A stretch of DNA of 51,457 nucleotides from JAYUDN01 sp043739785 (GCA_043739785.1 JAYUDN010000003.1:1-51457), one strand, 5' to 3'. Shown: positions 1 through 11,305, counted from the stretch's first letter. Numbers and translations: made by a program. Notes: a model not told the origin generated them from the letters alone.

Positions 1-57
1 AAAGTGCTTTATTATCTTTTTAAGCTCATAGACTGATATTTTGCTGTATGGAATCAT
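1..57 (-). CDS. N-terminal fragment, possibly an IS1595-type transposase (runs off the left edge)
   Basis: Only the first 19 codons are in the window, reading MIPYSKISVYELKKIIKHF before the left edge. A pattern of hydrophobic and Lys/Phe residues like this is typical of the first helix of IS1595-type transposases, but 19 residues cannot prove it. It is separated from the next minus-strand gene by a 9-bp-stem hairpin (59-87). It could equally be the start of any small protein. The call rests on pattern memory and is weak. Confidence 0.3.
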   Translation of the reverse strand, partial: MIPYSKISVYELKKIIKHF

Positions 58-58
58 A

Positions 59-87
59 AGAAGAGAGTATAGGTATTTCTCTCTTCT
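59..87. terminator. Hairpin between two minus-strand genes
   Basis: AGAAGAGAG (59-67) pairs with CTCTCTTCT (79-87) across an 11-nt loop. It lies just past the stop of the 106-906 gene. There is no long T run on either strand, so it may be a weak terminator, an mRNA 3'-end stabiliser or a terminal inverted repeat of a mobile element. Confidence 0.4.
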
Positions 88-105
88 GGTCTAGAGCCAT
101 GATTA

Positions 106-906
106 TTACTTTATGAGAGAGTTAGGAGTCATGATAATATATCACTTAAAACCAGCTTCAATTGCCTGTTTTCATAGATCATCAGCATGCTCATAACCCG
201 AAACCAGTGCGATAAAATTCTTTCAGTATCCATTATTTCACCGTTTAATCAGAATATTTATAGTATTTTCTATCCAGAGACTATTCCGAACTCTAATTAT
301 TTGGGTTAGATATTCATCGAATACCCTTTCCACAATCTCTCTCTTTTTATCTTTTTGTTCAGGTATATCTCGGAGTCATGCAGATGGTATAGCATATGCT
401 AATTCTATCGCTTTTTTTCTCAATTCTCAAACTTTTTCGGCTGGCAAGTCGACTCAATATGTATCCACACTCTGCCCATAATAATCCTCAATTGCTTCAG
501 ATGAAAAATTATAATTTCCCTTCCCTAATATAAATTCTACCATTTGTTCTACTTTTACTCCGAGTGCTGCAAATCAAGGTCATACGAGTTCTGCATTTCC
601 TCACTCTGTTCATAGAAAATTGAAGTAGTTTTTTAGATCTTTAAAAGCTAAAAAATTTTCTTTTTTGGACTCGTTATTATTATGTCTTTCACGAAAAATT
701 ACCAAAACAGGACCTCTTAAATCTTCTCTAATCAATTCACTCGTTTTTCAATACTGGCTTAATCACCTAATAACGTCAATAAAATCTGCGCGATTAATAT
801 CGAACTGATCTAAGTCTTGTTTTTTTGAGGGTATTTCTTCACTATCTCAGGAGTGTTTTCGCTTATATCTGAAGGCATAATTGCATTCTATCATAGCTAC
901 CATATT
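106..906 (-). CDS. Uncharacterised protein, weak resemblance to the TraB/Tiki superfamily
   Basis: This 266-residue frame is visible only with UGA read as Gly; it contains about ten in-frame TGA codons and ends at TAA. I do not recognise it with confidence. Near the N-terminus (about residue 65) a hydrophobic strand ends in FRERH, and near the C-terminus there is RNSLWIENTINIL followed by FIALVSGYEH. That arrangement (E.H early; R-N helix then a G..H strand late) is reminiscent of TraB/ChaN/Tiki-type proteins. There is no signal peptide or membrane helix. ATG at 906 is preceded by AAGGA about 10 nt upstream, one of the few Shine-Dalgarno-like sites in the window; ATG at 894 is an alternative. 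It starts 11 nt after trxB and is probably co-transcribed with it. Confidence 0.7.
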
Positions 907-917
907 TATGCAAATCC

Positions 918-1832
918 TTAGTGCCACATTCTGAGTATATCTTCGTGCACGGAGTTCGCGGCAAGGCACCCCTCAGCTGCGGACATAATCGTCTGGCGGA
1001 ATTTATTACTATTGGTTGTCACATCCCCTGCGGCATAGAGTCACTTTACGGTTGTCTCCTGTCGTTTATCGACGACGAGAGTACCATCTGGATCCTTGGC
1101 AGGAGCGAGATGATCGACGAGTCCGGTAAATGGAGCATTCCCCACGGCGATAAATACTCATTCGAGTTCAATTATCGAACCATCTTTGCACTTTACACCC
1201 GTCACCCCCATCATGCCTCCCTGGATTTCTTCGATTTCTGTAAAGTAATGAAAGATGATATTTTCCTTCGCTTTGGCTTTTTCGACCCAGATATCTTCGG
1301 CTCTGAGTCTATCAGTACGGACGAGGATATGGACTTCACTACAGAGCTCTGCCAGATAGAGGGCTTCTGTGATAGCGGTATTCCCACCTCAGACGAGAGC
1401 GACACGGAGATTCTTGAAGAAGTTCCCATCACACGTCGCACAGTACGATACTCACTGACCGATATTTTCGATTTCGCCAGGGACTCAGAGTTTTTTGTAG
1501 AGGTTTCCGGTCGCGAGTATCACCGTACGAGCATGGAACATTTTCCCACTTGTGGTCGTGACGGTGAAATGATAATCGCCATTTTTCGACACACTTTCGA
1601 CACGCTCTTGGAGAATCGTTGATCATGCGGCAATTGCATGAGCTGCAAAGCCATCCATGATGGATTTCCCGGTGTCAGACAAAATCCCAGGCCAGTTTTC
1701 GACACAGTGAGAAGTAGCGAGGGCTCCGCCGGGAAGTTCTCCGATGATGATATTCGAGAGTTTGTAGCGAGAGGCATACATCCCAGCCGGAAGTCCAGCG
1801 CTTCCTGTGCCGATAATAATCGTGTCGTACAT
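918..1832 (-). CDS. trxB: Thioredoxin reductase (FAD/NADPH)
   Basis: The 304-residue product matches TrxB over its whole length. It has an N-terminal FAD-binding GTGSAGLPAG motif (residues 8-17), the redox-active CATC pair in mid-protein, the NADPH-binding GGGNTA motif just after it and the C-terminal FAD motif GLYAAGD. The enzyme reduces thioredoxin in the cytoplasm. The first Gly of GGGNTA and the Gly of GLYAAGD are encoded by TGA, which independently supports table 25. Upstream lies a Fur/PerR-like palindrome overlapping a TATAAT box, so expression probably responds to iron or peroxide. A 233-residue open frame on the opposite strand (921-1622) is a shadow. Confidence 0.97.
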
Positions 1833-1940
1833 ATTTGGTGTGAATATTAGGAATTAGGTTTTAGCTATGAGTTTAAATGCAGGGATAATCCTACAATAGT
1901 TCAATTTGTTAAAAAGAATAAATATTGAAGATATCTTATA

Positions 1941-1981
1941 TGAGAATGATTCTCATTATATAGAAATTCTATTAAACTCAA
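1941..1981 (-). promoter_or_regulatory. Promoter of trxB with Fur/PerR-like operator
   Basis: The 15-mer TGAGAATGATTCTCA (1941-1955) is a perfect 7-1-7 inverted repeat, the geometry of Fur-family boxes, and one base change per half from the TGATAAT consensus. On the minus strand TATAAT (1960-1955) abuts it and TTGAGT (1981-1976) lies 15 nt upstream, a tight but plausible -35. A repressor bound here would block the -10 region of the promoter reading into trxB about 120 nt downstream. What binds is inference; no Fur gene is in the window. Confidence 0.75.
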
Positions 1982-2529
1982 GTTTTATTATCTGGTTTGG
2001 TTCATTGATTCATATGAGAGTTACGATACTGCTGGATGACGTTGTTGATTTTACGAGCATTCTCTACTGGGTTCGGAGCGTAAGATACGGTCATATGAGA
2101 CTGTTCACTTGCGGTATGGATATGGAGGTGTCCATAAGAGAAGAGGGTTTGGAGGATTCCTGAAGTCTGAGCATTGACTTCCTGGACGCGATCTAGGGAA
2201 CATTCGGAAATGGTACGTGAGAGGCTCGTTTCCTGATCAATCCCGATAATTCGAGCATTGGTGATGATAAAAAGATCGAGTTCGTCATTGATCCAGTTCA
2301 GATAGATGAAGGTGAGGAAGAGAATCCAGAAGATACAGAGCGAAGCCCAGTAAAACATATCACCGATGATATAGATAATCTCTTTATGAAATATCATCAC
2401 CATACTCGTGATAAAAATGAGCCCGAGAATATAGAGAAATTTATACACGAGGATAATCCAGTGTCGATGGATCATGATGATGATTTCCTCTCCTGAACGG
2501 AGAAAAGGCGTTTTATTTACTTCGGTCAT
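1972..2529 (-). CDS. PH-domain (bPH2/DUF304-type) membrane protein
   Basis: The product has 185 residues if started at MTEVNKTPF. An N-terminal segment is followed by two adjacent hydrophobic helices (about residues 35-85), then a C-terminal domain with ITNARIIGIDQETS and SLDRVQEVNAQTSG. That is the typical bacterial PH-like pattern, in which a short helix pair anchors a cytoplasmic PH fold. The role is unknown; such proteins occur in membrane stress and export contexts. An earlier ATG at 2574 would add 15 residues but lies deep in the tsaB-like gene, so I prefer 2529, which gives a 13-nt overlap. The frame passes a TGA at 2002 and ends at TAA 1972. Confidence 0.85.
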
Positions 2530-3074
2530 GTGATATGGGGTTCCTTGATATAAAGAGGGGAAAGCATGCATCACTCTTGAATGGAGTCAAATACTTTCTG
2601 GACTTGTTTACCGTTACTACTATATTCTACAGAAATCCCTCTTTCTGTAAAATCTGATTCTTGTCAAAATCCGAAGTAGGTACCGGACGGAAGCTCATGT
2701 TTTTTTACAAATTCCAGTGTACTCTTATTCGATACTAGATACTCACTTTTATTAGCCTCAAGAATATACGGTGCTTTTATCTCCAGAAGTTGTGCATACT
2801 CAAAAAATCAAATACCGCGTACTGAAATCTCGGGATGAGTCAGTCTTACGGTATTTAGTGCAAGAGTCAGTATACGGAGTCGAGTGAATGCTCACGGTCA
2901 GGTAATACAGAGAGTTTTGGTAATCTGATATTTCTCAATCCATCCAATCAAGAGTTCTGGAAATACTTCGAACTCTCGATTGGTTCAGAGTATTTTTTCA
3001 TTATGAATAAAGTTTGTTTCATCAAATATGGTTATATCTATTTCACTCGAAACTGGCTGAATAAAAAGAAGCAT
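2517..3074 (-). CDS. tsaB: TsaB-like protein of the t6A tRNA-modification complex
   Basis: The 185-residue frame is interrupted in the standard code but continuous in table 25. The diagnostic segment is ITGPGAFTRLRILTLALNTV in the first half, matching the GPGSFTGLR motif of TsaB (YeaZ). The C-terminal LYIKEPHIT matches the P.Y.R...VT ending of the family. TsaB is a non-catalytic scaffold that activates TsaD in making threonylcarbamoyladenosine at position 37 of ANN-decoding tRNAs. The N-terminal strand (LLFIQPVSSEIDITIF) has lost the usual IDTS signature, so the protein is divergent. It overlaps the PH-domain gene by 13 nt. No TsaD or TsaE lies nearby. Confidence 0.75.
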
Positions 3075-3195
3075 GGGTGAGATAAATATGAGTAACTACA
3101 AAGCTGGGTTTTTATAATTTGAATATACTCAATTTTGAAAATCTTCCAATCTAAAAGTGATGGGCATTGTAATTTCCAAGGGATCATCCACCGTA

Positions 3196-4716
3196 CTATA
3201 TGCCTCGATATGACAGGGCCTCTGTAATATGTCGAAGTTCGACATGTGGCGAAGATTCGATGTCTGCGATGGTACGAGCAAGCCTGAGAATACGGAAGTA
3301 GACTCGGGTCGAGAGCTTCATCATTTCGACAGCTTTTTTCAACATACTATCTGCTGCTTCATCGAGCTTACAGGAGAGATCGACTTCTTTGTTTGACATT
3401 TCGGCATTATAGGTTTTTTTCGTTCCTGCAAAACGCTCTACCTGTATGGCACGTGCTTTTTCTACGAGAGCCTTCATAGCACTCGTGGTATAGGTAGTCG
3501 AAGTTTCGTGCTTCTTGAAGTCTCAGATTTTGATACGAGGCACATTGATAAAAATATCGATACGGTCGAGGATCGGCCCTGAAAGCCGAGAACGATAGCG
3601 CTCTACGGTTCATTGGCTACAAACGCATGGCTTTTCTTTATCCCCGAGATAGCCACATGGACAGGGATTGAGCGCACCGATGAGGGTAAATTTCGATGGG
3701 TAGCGACAACTCGCATTCACTCGATTGATCGTGATTTCGCCATCTTCTATAGGCTGTCGAAGGGTTTCGATGAGCGATTTGTCGAATTCGAGGAACTCAT
3801 CCATAAAGAGTACCCCCTTATGCGCCAGGGAGATTTCACCTGGCCTCGAGTCGCGACCTCATCAGATTACACTGACATTGCTCGCTGTATGGTGGATCGT
3901 GCGAAATGGTCGCTCGGTAATAAGAGGGGTATCTTTTGAGAGAAGACCAGCCACCGAGTAGATCTTCGATACTTCGATCACTTCCTCAACCGACATATTG
4001 GGGGTAATCCCAGCAAAGGCTTTGGCGAGCATGCTTTTTCCTGAGCCCGGAGGTCCTTGGAGGAGGATGTTGTGTCCTCATGCCGCAGCGATGAGGAGGG
4101 CTCTTTTTGAAGATTCTTGTCAGATGATGGACGCGAAATCGACACGTCCTTCGACAACCGTCGAAAGTGTCGAAATATCTCTTTTCGGAGAAACGGTGAG
4201 TGGTTGAGTTCCTGAGAGAAAGCTGATCACTTCGTTAAGCGAGGCGACTCCGACGACGTCGATATCCGGAATCACGGAGGCTTCTTCTTCATTTTCTTTC
4301 GGAAGAAATATCCTCTTAAATCAGAGCTCTCTTCCGAGGATCGTCGAAGGGAGGGCTCCGGCAATCGGACGAATGAGACCATCAAGCGAGAGCTCCCCAA
4401 GTACCAAGGATTCTCGAAGCAGGACTTCATCAAAGAGTATTTCTTTCCCAAGGATTCCGAGGGCAATCGGGAGGTCGTAGACGGGTCATTTTTTCTTGGT
4501 ATCGGCTGGAGCGAGGTTCACGGTAATTCGTGAGCCATTCGGAAATGAGTAGTCAGAGTGCTTGATCGCACTTCGAACTCGTTCTTTGCTTTCCTGGACA
4601 GAAGTGTCAGCAAGCCCCACGATATTGAACTGACCAATACCAGGACTCACATCGACCTCGACTTCTATGAGCGTGCCTGTCAGTCCCGATAGACCGACGG
4701 AAAAGAGTTTTTGCAT
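3196..4716 (-). CDS. comM: ComM/YifB family Mg-chelatase-like AAA+ ATPase
   Basis: The 506-residue length is normal for the family. Order of parts: N-terminal ComM domain (LTGTLIEVEVDVSPGIGQFN, then IVGLADTSVQESKERVR), a central AAA+ module with AAAGGHNILLQGPPGSGKS (Walker A; one G of AAAGG is TGA), the Cys-rich GALNPCPCGYLGD segment, and the C-terminal helical domain ending SYRGI. ComM is a hexameric helicase that promotes branch migration of incoming single strands in natural transformation. It stands immediately beside, and divergent from, the VirD4-like secretion/uptake gene. I chose ATG 4716 because MQKLFSVGLSG is the family's normal start; an upstream ATG at 4785 adds only unrelated residues. 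Confidence 0.95.
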
Positions 4717-4891
4717 AGAATAGTTGATACCTCTATAGTATCGAACTTCACAAAAAAACAAGAGCACTTTTATCAATATTCGCACTTCAATCTTTTCCTA
4801 CCAGTATTTCTCTATTTGTCGAGAAAAAATGTGTGTATAAATTGTAAAAAAGGTGAATCTTGTGATACTATAGCTCAAAGAACCTTCTCCT

Positions 4892-7864
4892 ATGACTTTC
4901 CTTCGTTCCTTGATATCCATCCTCATCCTGAGTCCACTTGAGCTATTTGCAATCAGCACGCGCAGTGCGACGGTTGTCGAACAAAACATCCCTTCCCCAG
5001 GCTTTTTTGACTCTTTCATGGATTTTCTCACCTTTTGTGGAGACCTCATACTTTTTATTATCTTTTTCTGGATGGCCCTGCGAGTCATACGACTCATGTA
5101 TGAAGTGGTGATGTCCAAACAACTCGTCTACATGAAGGTGACGCTTCCGCGAGCTGATTCGAAACTCGATAAAGAAAAAGAGACAAAAAAAGACTTCAAA
5201 GAAAAGGCGGGAGTGATGTCTGTAGTCTTTAAAAGCGTGCACAAAATGGCAGAAACCAGCTTCTTTATCACCCTGGGAAATATCATATTTCGGCATGCGA
5301 AAATATCGATGGAATTTGTCTACTCTGATGGAGCCGTACACTTCTACTGTGTTTCCTATAAGCAACATGCCAATCTTATCCTCCAGCAGATTACTTCGAA
5401 CTATCCTGATGCGGAAGTTCGGGTTGTTTCCTCGAAGGATATGCCGGATATTAAGCCATTGGGGTACACGCTGAAGGCCGCTTCGGTGGGAAAGGCTAAT
5501 GATGATGTCTACCCGATAAAAACCTATAAGTACTTCGAGGATGATCCACTTTCGTCATTTACCAATAACTTCGGCTCACTCAAAAAAACCGATGTCGCCT
5601 CGATCCAGTTCGTCCTGAAACCCGTCGGACACAGCTGGAACCGAAAGGCAAAAAAGGCAGCCGGACTGATTGCAAAATGAGCTTATAAAAAAGGAATAAA
5701 GGGGTGACTTATGATGACGATTTATAAAACCACCGTAGCCCCTATTTCCTGGCTCCTCTCTCGATTTATCGCCAATGAAGACAATAGTTCCGGATCCAAT
5801 GCTCCGGGAGCATCTACTGGTGATTCTTATAAAATATTTAATCAGGCAGAAACAGAGGCTCAGAAAATGGTCGGGGAAAGTGCAGGACAGCCTGCTTTCA
5901 AGGCCTCCATCCGACTCCTTGTATCTTCGGACACCAAGATCAATGCGAGTAACGGGCTCCACAACCTGATCGCGGCTACCTCTATCTTTACTGATGAATA
6001 CAATAACCGACTCGATAATCCACAGATGTGGGAAGATCTCTTTTCTGTAGTCTTTACGCCACTTCGATATTTTGCCTATCGATTTCGTCTGGTAGGTATT
6101 CTTCAGTCTATCAGCGTCTTCTCGTGTGATGAGCTCACCACGATGTTCCACTTCCCTGATATCAACTACAATAAGTCCCCAATTATCAAGTGGCTCGACT
6201 ATAAGATGATTTCGCCTCCAGCGAATCTCAAGACTCCGAAAGACCCACTCCTCCTCTCGGACTACAAGCGAGATGAACTCGGAAATATCTTCACCAAGGA
6301 TGGATCGAAACTCCAGGTCGATGCGAATAAAAATCTTCTTCGCGATGCTGACAAAAACTTACTGCTTCTTGATGGGACGGTCGTCCTCCTCCAGACCGAA
6401 GGGGAGATGAAAGGAAAGCCCATCGATGAAGGAAAAGAACCACTCCAAGAAATCCAACAGCGAAAGCTCGCTGGATTCCCACTCTTTAAGGACGGTGTCC
6501 TCATGGGCTGGAACGAATACAGAAATACCAAAACTCCTGTCTATTTCAGTAAAAAAGACCGAGGAAGGCATCACTATATTATCGGAAAGTCAGGATGAGG
6601 AAAGTCAGTCCTTATCGGGTATCTGGCCCGCCAGGACCTCTGGAATGGTGATGGACTCTGTGTGATCGACCCACACGGTGATCTCGTCGAGGATATTATC
6701 GCCTTCACTCCGAAAGAGCGCGCGAAGGATATGATTATCTTCGATCCAGCTGACTATGAGCGCCCGATGGGCCTCAATATGCTTGACCTTATTTCGACCG
6801 ATCCGAACGCTCGCTCGATAGAAAAAGACCGTGCAGCTCTCGACGCCACCTCGATATTTATCAAAATGTATGGAGACGAGATATTTGGTCCACGCATCCA
6901 GCATTATTTTCGAAACGGCTGTCTGACGCTCATGGATGATGTCGATGAAGGAGGAACCCTGATCGATGTACCAAGACTTTTCGTCGATGAAGCCTTTATG
7001 AAGTACAAGGTTTCCAAGGTAAATAACGTCATGGTCAAGGCCTTCTGGGAACACGAGTATGCTCAGACGGGAGATCGTGAAAAACAAGAAATGATTCCAT
7101 TTTTTTCAGCAAAATTCGGACCATTTATCACGAATACCACGATGCGCAACATCATCGGACAGACAAAGAGTGCCTTCAATCTTAGACAGGTCATGGATGA
7201 TCAAAAAGTCCTCATGGTAAATCTTTCGAAGGGAATGATCGGAGATCTCAATGCCCAACTCCTCGGACTTATCATGGTTTCGAAGATCAATATGGCGGCG
7301 ATGAGCCGAGCCGATATGCCAGAGGAAACTCGAAAGGATTTCTTCCTCTACGTGGATGAGTTTCAGAACTTTGCGACCGATACGTTCGGGGAAATCCTCT
7401 CGGAAGCCCGTAAGTATCACCTGGCTTTGATTATGGCGCATCAGTATATCGCTCAGATTGGAGGATCCTGAGACAAACAGGGGAAAGGAGGGAAGCCCTC
7501 GATCAAGGATGCCGTATTTGGAAATGCGGGAACCATTATGTCCTTCAAGGTCGGTGCTGAAGATGCCGAATACCTCGAGAAAGAATACGCGCCACTCCTG
7601 TCTCAGCAAGACATCATCGGTATTGCAAATTTCACGACTTACTGTAAACTCAACATCGATAACGCGACGACTCGACCATTTGATATGAAGACCATCTGGG
7701 ATAATACCTATAAAAACCAAGAAGTTTCGAAAATCATCAAAGAATACTCTCGGAAGATGTACGGACGGAAAAAAGAGTACGTCGATATGGAAATCGAGGC
7801 CCGTATGGGAATCATCCGAGAAGAAACGCCCGCAAATCCAGATACCAATAGTCCTCTAACTTAA
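4892..7864 (+). CDS. VirD4/TraG-like type IV secretion coupling ATPase with N-terminal membrane anchor
   Basis: A 990-residue protein that five in-frame TGA codons split into pieces under the standard code. Parts in order: an N-terminal hydrophobic segment (about residues 1-20), a transmembrane helix (about 47-68), a long uncharacterised domain (about 80-560), then a RecA-like motor with Walker A IGKSGGGKS (about 564-572, middle Gly = TGA), VIDPHGDLVEDI, Walker B FFLYVDEFQNF (about residue 822) and ALIMAHQYIAQI. This is the arrangement of T4SS coupling proteins, which deliver DNA or protein to the channel and hydrolyse ATP at the inner membrane. The long N-terminal region is typical of CPR versions. 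It is followed after 6 nt by the phosphatase gene and then the VirB4-like gene, clearly one operon. Confidence 0.93.
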
Positions 7865-7870
7865 ACCTGT

Positions 7871-9085
7871 ATGCACGTTATCCTCCATTTTCTCGTTTCC
7901 GCCATTATTGTGATCAATTCGGTCATTTTTATGGACCTTTCCGGAGCGGTCGAGCTTCCATTTTTTCATGAAATCTTTACGTCGTATATCCAAGTCGTTT
8001 ATGTTTTCTTTTGGCTCCAGTTTCCAATCGTATACTTTGTCATCATACAAGCGTACATTAATCCGATTCAGGAACTTTCTCGAGAAATTGCCGCGTTCGT
8101 GACCGGGGTTCGGGAAGAACCTTCGAATCTCAAGCCGACTGCTTGGAGCGAAGGGATGAACTATGTGACAAACTTTTTTATCAGGAGTTTACAGATTTTG
8201 AAAATATTTAAGGAAGAACTCCGTTCGGGACGTCAGCTCAAGACGGAAGTCGACCTCGCGAGTGAAGTCCAGAAATCAACCCTAGAGCATGATGCGACCG
8301 TCGTCCCTCACCTCGAGATTGCCTATGCGATCAAGAGCGCAACGGAAGTAGGAGGGGATAGTTGTGATATCATCCAAGGGATCAATGGAAATCATTATAT
8401 GTATGTGGCGGATGCGACGGGACACGGAGTGGCGAGCGGGTTTATGATGATGATGGTAAACGCCCTTATATCAGCTGGAGTCAATGCTGAAGAAAATAGT
8501 GCGAAGGTGCTCTCTCTGACCAATAAAATCGTCAAACCTCGCGCCAAGCAAAATATGCTGATGTCCTGTGTGCTCCTCAGGTGGAATACCAATGAAAAAA
8601 AGATGTACTTCACGGGAGCGGGACACGAGTACGTCCTCGTCTACAAAAAATCAGAAAATAAGGTCTATCCTATCAAGAGTGGTGGAGTCGCCATCGGGAT
8701 GATCAAAGACTGTTCGAGAATACTGAAAGAACAACAGATTAGTTTTGATCTTGGGGATATCATTGTCCTCTATACTGACGGTATTAGCGAGGCGAGGTAC
8801 CAGTCGAAGCAGGATGGGATGCTCTTCGGAGTAGAGCGTATCATCGAGTCGATTATGAAGCTCGAAGTGAAATCGATCGAAACGATATTTCAGCAGATTA
8901 CGATCGATATTTCCGCCTTCATGGGGTACAAACATACGCAGTATGACGATATCACCCTCATGGTGATGCGGTATACGGAAGGAGAGTGACGTATCAGTAC
9001 GGATGAGCCGATGCGAATTGATAGCTCACATATTACAGAATGGAATTGGTGAAAAACGCAAGCCGTTTCTCATTTGGAAAAATAA
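7871..9085 (+). CDS. Membrane-anchored SpoIIE/RsbU-type PP2C serine phosphatase
   Basis: 404 residues in table 25. Two hydrophobic helices (about 3-25 and 35-62) are followed by a HAMP-like linker and a helical lead-in (EVDLASEVQKSTL). The catalytic domain shows ATEVGGDSCD, VADATGHGVASG, TGAGHEYVL, LYTDGISEA and YDDITLMV, the metal-binding acidic motifs of the SpoIIE family. These enzymes dephosphorylate Ser/Thr on partner-switching or other regulatory proteins. Sitting between the VirD4-like and VirB4-like genes, it may switch the secretion machine. A TGA at 8987 extends the protein by 33 residues beyond the apparent domain end (MVMRYTEGE), to TAA 9083. No anti-sigma or anti-anti-sigma partner is visible. 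Confidence 0.92.
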
Positions 9086-9112
9086 GAAAACGCGCTATAT
9101 TGACTGCCATTT

Positions 9113-11044
9113 ATGGAACAAAATTCACCAACATCTCTTCCTGACCTTATTGCTAAAAACTATACCTGAGACCCAGAAGGGTATGAGGCATCGCTTCTCG
9201 AAAAGAAAAATATACCCTCAGTCGTCATCCCTTCGACACCTTCGCCAGCAACCGGAGTAGAGACTACTCTGGTTTCTACAGAAGATCCTAATAGGAAAAT
9301 AACCAAGGAAGAGGCGGATCAGATTCGCCAGTCAGAAAAAGACTATAAAGATGCGCTTGCCTACGTCAAAGATATGATCGCACCAGCGATGATGCGGATT
9401 GATGCGACGAAACTCCAGATCGGAGATACGTATGTCCGAACGATTTACACCTATGCTTATCCGGACCTCCTCGAGGGGAACTGGCTCTCTCCCCTCATCA
9501 ATTGGGATGTGAAATTTGATGTGTCGATGTTTGTCTATCCGGTCGAAAGTGCGCATGTGATGAAGTACCTCAGGAAGCGACTTACGCAGCTCCGATCCCA
9601 GTATTCGATCAATCGAGATAAATGACTTATCTCGGATCCGCATCTCGATGCACAAATACAGGATGTCGAAGAGCTCCAGGTTTCACTCACTCGTGGACAG
9701 GAAAAATACTTTCACTTCGGTCTCTATATCACGACTTATGCCGAGAGCGAAGAAGACCTCAAGAAACTCACCAATACCCTCGATGTGATGCTGGCAGGAC
9801 GCAATATTCTCACCAAACAAGCCTTTCTCAGAGCGGAACAAGGATTTGTCGCGACGGCGCCTTTTGCCCGAGATGAAGTCAATGTGTTTCGAAATATATC
9901 TACGAAAGGACTTTCGACGACCTTTCCCTTTAGTTCGAGCTCACTCTCGCAGGATGATGGGATATTCTACGGAGTCAATACCCACAATAACTCCCTGATC
10001 ATCTTCGATCGGTTTCGAACAGAAAACGCCAATATGTGTGTCTTCGCGAAGTCAGGATGAGGAAAATCATTTGCCATCAAGCTCGAAATCCTACGCTCCC
10101 TCATGCTCGGGACGGATGTCATCGTCCTCGACCCGGAAAATGAATACAAACCGCTCGTTGAGACCGTCGGAGGAACCTATCTCAATATCAATCTTAACTC
10201 GGATGAGCATATTAATCCGTTTGACCTCCCACGATCTCTGAAGGATACGGATACCCAACCGGGAGACCTTCTCAGGGGAGCGGTCGTCAATATGCTCGGG
10301 ATGATGCACCTCATGCTCGGAGTGATTACTCCCGGAGAAGAGGCCATCCTCGAAAAGGCGATTATCACGACCTACTCTCTCAAGGGGATTACGATGTCGG
10401 ATGATAGCATCGAAGGGAAAGAAGTACCGCTTATGAAGGATCTCTACTCAGTCCTCCAGACGATGGATGGAGCGAAGGGGCTCGTAGATCGACTCGAAAA
10501 GTATGTCTTCTGAGTTTTCGCTGGAGTATTCTCTCGTCCGACCAATGTCGACCTCAAGGAAGGACTCGTCGTCTTCTCGGTGCGAGATCTCGATGATATC
10601 CTTCGACCGATCGCGATGTATATCCTCCTCAATTTCGTATGGAATACGGTCCGATCCAGCCAAAAGAAGCGAATGCTCGTCGTCGATGAAGCCTGGAACG
10701 TCATGCAGTATGAAGACAGTGCGAAGTTCCTCTTCGGACTCGTGAAACGAGCTCGTAAGTATGGACTCGGAATCACCACGATCACTCAAGATGTGGAAGA
10801 TTTTATGACGAATCAGTATGGGAAAGCTATCGTCACGAACTCTTCGATCCAGCTTCTCCTGAAGCAGTCTCCTGCCTCGATCGATGTCCTCCAGGACACC
10901 TTCAAACTCACCGAACAAGAGAAATACATCCTCCTCAATGCCTCCGTAGGTACGGGCCTCTTCTTTGCCGGAGGGGAACACGTCGGTATCCAGATACTTT
11001 CCTCGTACTTCGAAGAGAAAATAATTACGACGAAGCCGAAATAG
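9113..11044 (+). CDS. VirB4/TraC-like type IV secretion ATPase
   Basis: A 643-residue protein with four in-frame TGA codons. The N-terminal half (about residues 60-300) corresponds to the VirB4 N-terminal domain (ISTKGLSTTFPF region at its end). The motor follows: Walker A VFAKSGGGKS (middle Gly at residue 316 = TGA), VLDPENEYKPL, Walker B MLVVDEAWNV (about 520), KRARKYGLGITTITQDVEDF and the late LKQSPASID segment. VirB4 powers pilus assembly and substrate transfer at the cytoplasmic face of the inner membrane. It lies 27 nt after the phosphatase gene and closes the operon. A PrgI-like gene and a separate gene like the N-terminal part of TraC lie 22 kb away, so the machine is split between loci. 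Confidence 0.95.
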
Positions 11045-11194
11045 GAAGGAAAACCTCTTTTCTTCATCGAAATAGATGGATTCCCATGTTCGTGTGAAAG
11101 ATAAATCTGAAAGAAGTGGATCGAAAAATCCTCGGATTCTCGCCCACTCTCCTAAAATAAAATCCCATTACGTGAATAATGAGATAATTTTTTT
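11045..11194. other. Spacer after the virB4-like gene
   Basis: No gene is visible. The only structures are weak: a short inverted repeat CATTA/TAATG followed by a T run near 11169-11195, which could end the VirB4 transcript, and GGAT/ATCC arms around 11117-11130. Confidence 0.35.
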
Positions 11195-11305
11195 CAAATG
11201 GTGCCAATGAGGCTCGCCCCTCCGGGTCCTCCTTGCGACAAAAAAGCCAAATCGTTGGCTTTTCACCCCACTCGTTCCTCGTGGGTGTCGCTACGGTTCG
11301 AGCCC
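11195..11305 (-). repeat. tRNA-3'-end hairpin element behind tRNA-Met
   Basis: Read on the minus strand, starting 61 nt after the tRNA end: an inverted copy of the tRNA-Met T-arm (11305-11295, exact complement of GGTTCGAGCCC), a roughly 75-nt insert with its own hairpins, then a direct copy of the tRNA 3' end (11217-11195) that runs through the T-arm 3' strand, the acceptor strand CATTGGC, A73, CCA and the next five bases. The direct copy differs from the tRNA by a 3-nt deletion. The inverted and direct copies can pair as a stem. The same layout is found behind tRNA-His and both tRNA-Leu genes. Confidence 0.85.
11238..11263 (-). terminator. Rho-independent terminator inside the tRNA-Met element
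   Basis: On the minus strand AAAAGCCAA, a 4-nt loop and TTGGCTTTT are followed by further T residues. It is nearly symmetrical and could also work on the plus strand. It lies inside the repeat element rather than directly behind the tRNA. Confidence 0.7.

Noticed and set aside
921..1622. 233-residue open frame on the plus strand
   Set aside because: It lies antisense to the conserved thioredoxin reductase, which is continuous on the minus strand when TGA is Gly.
3093..3167. Short minus-strand frame beginning MPITFRLEDF between comM and the tsaB-like gene
   Set aside because: Only 24 codons, ends inside the spacer, no homology or promoter that I can see.
4892..11044. Frameshifted or pseudogene remnants of T4SS genes
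   Set aside because: All breaks are TGA triplets in a single phase at Gly positions; there are no frame changes, so the genes are intact in table 25.
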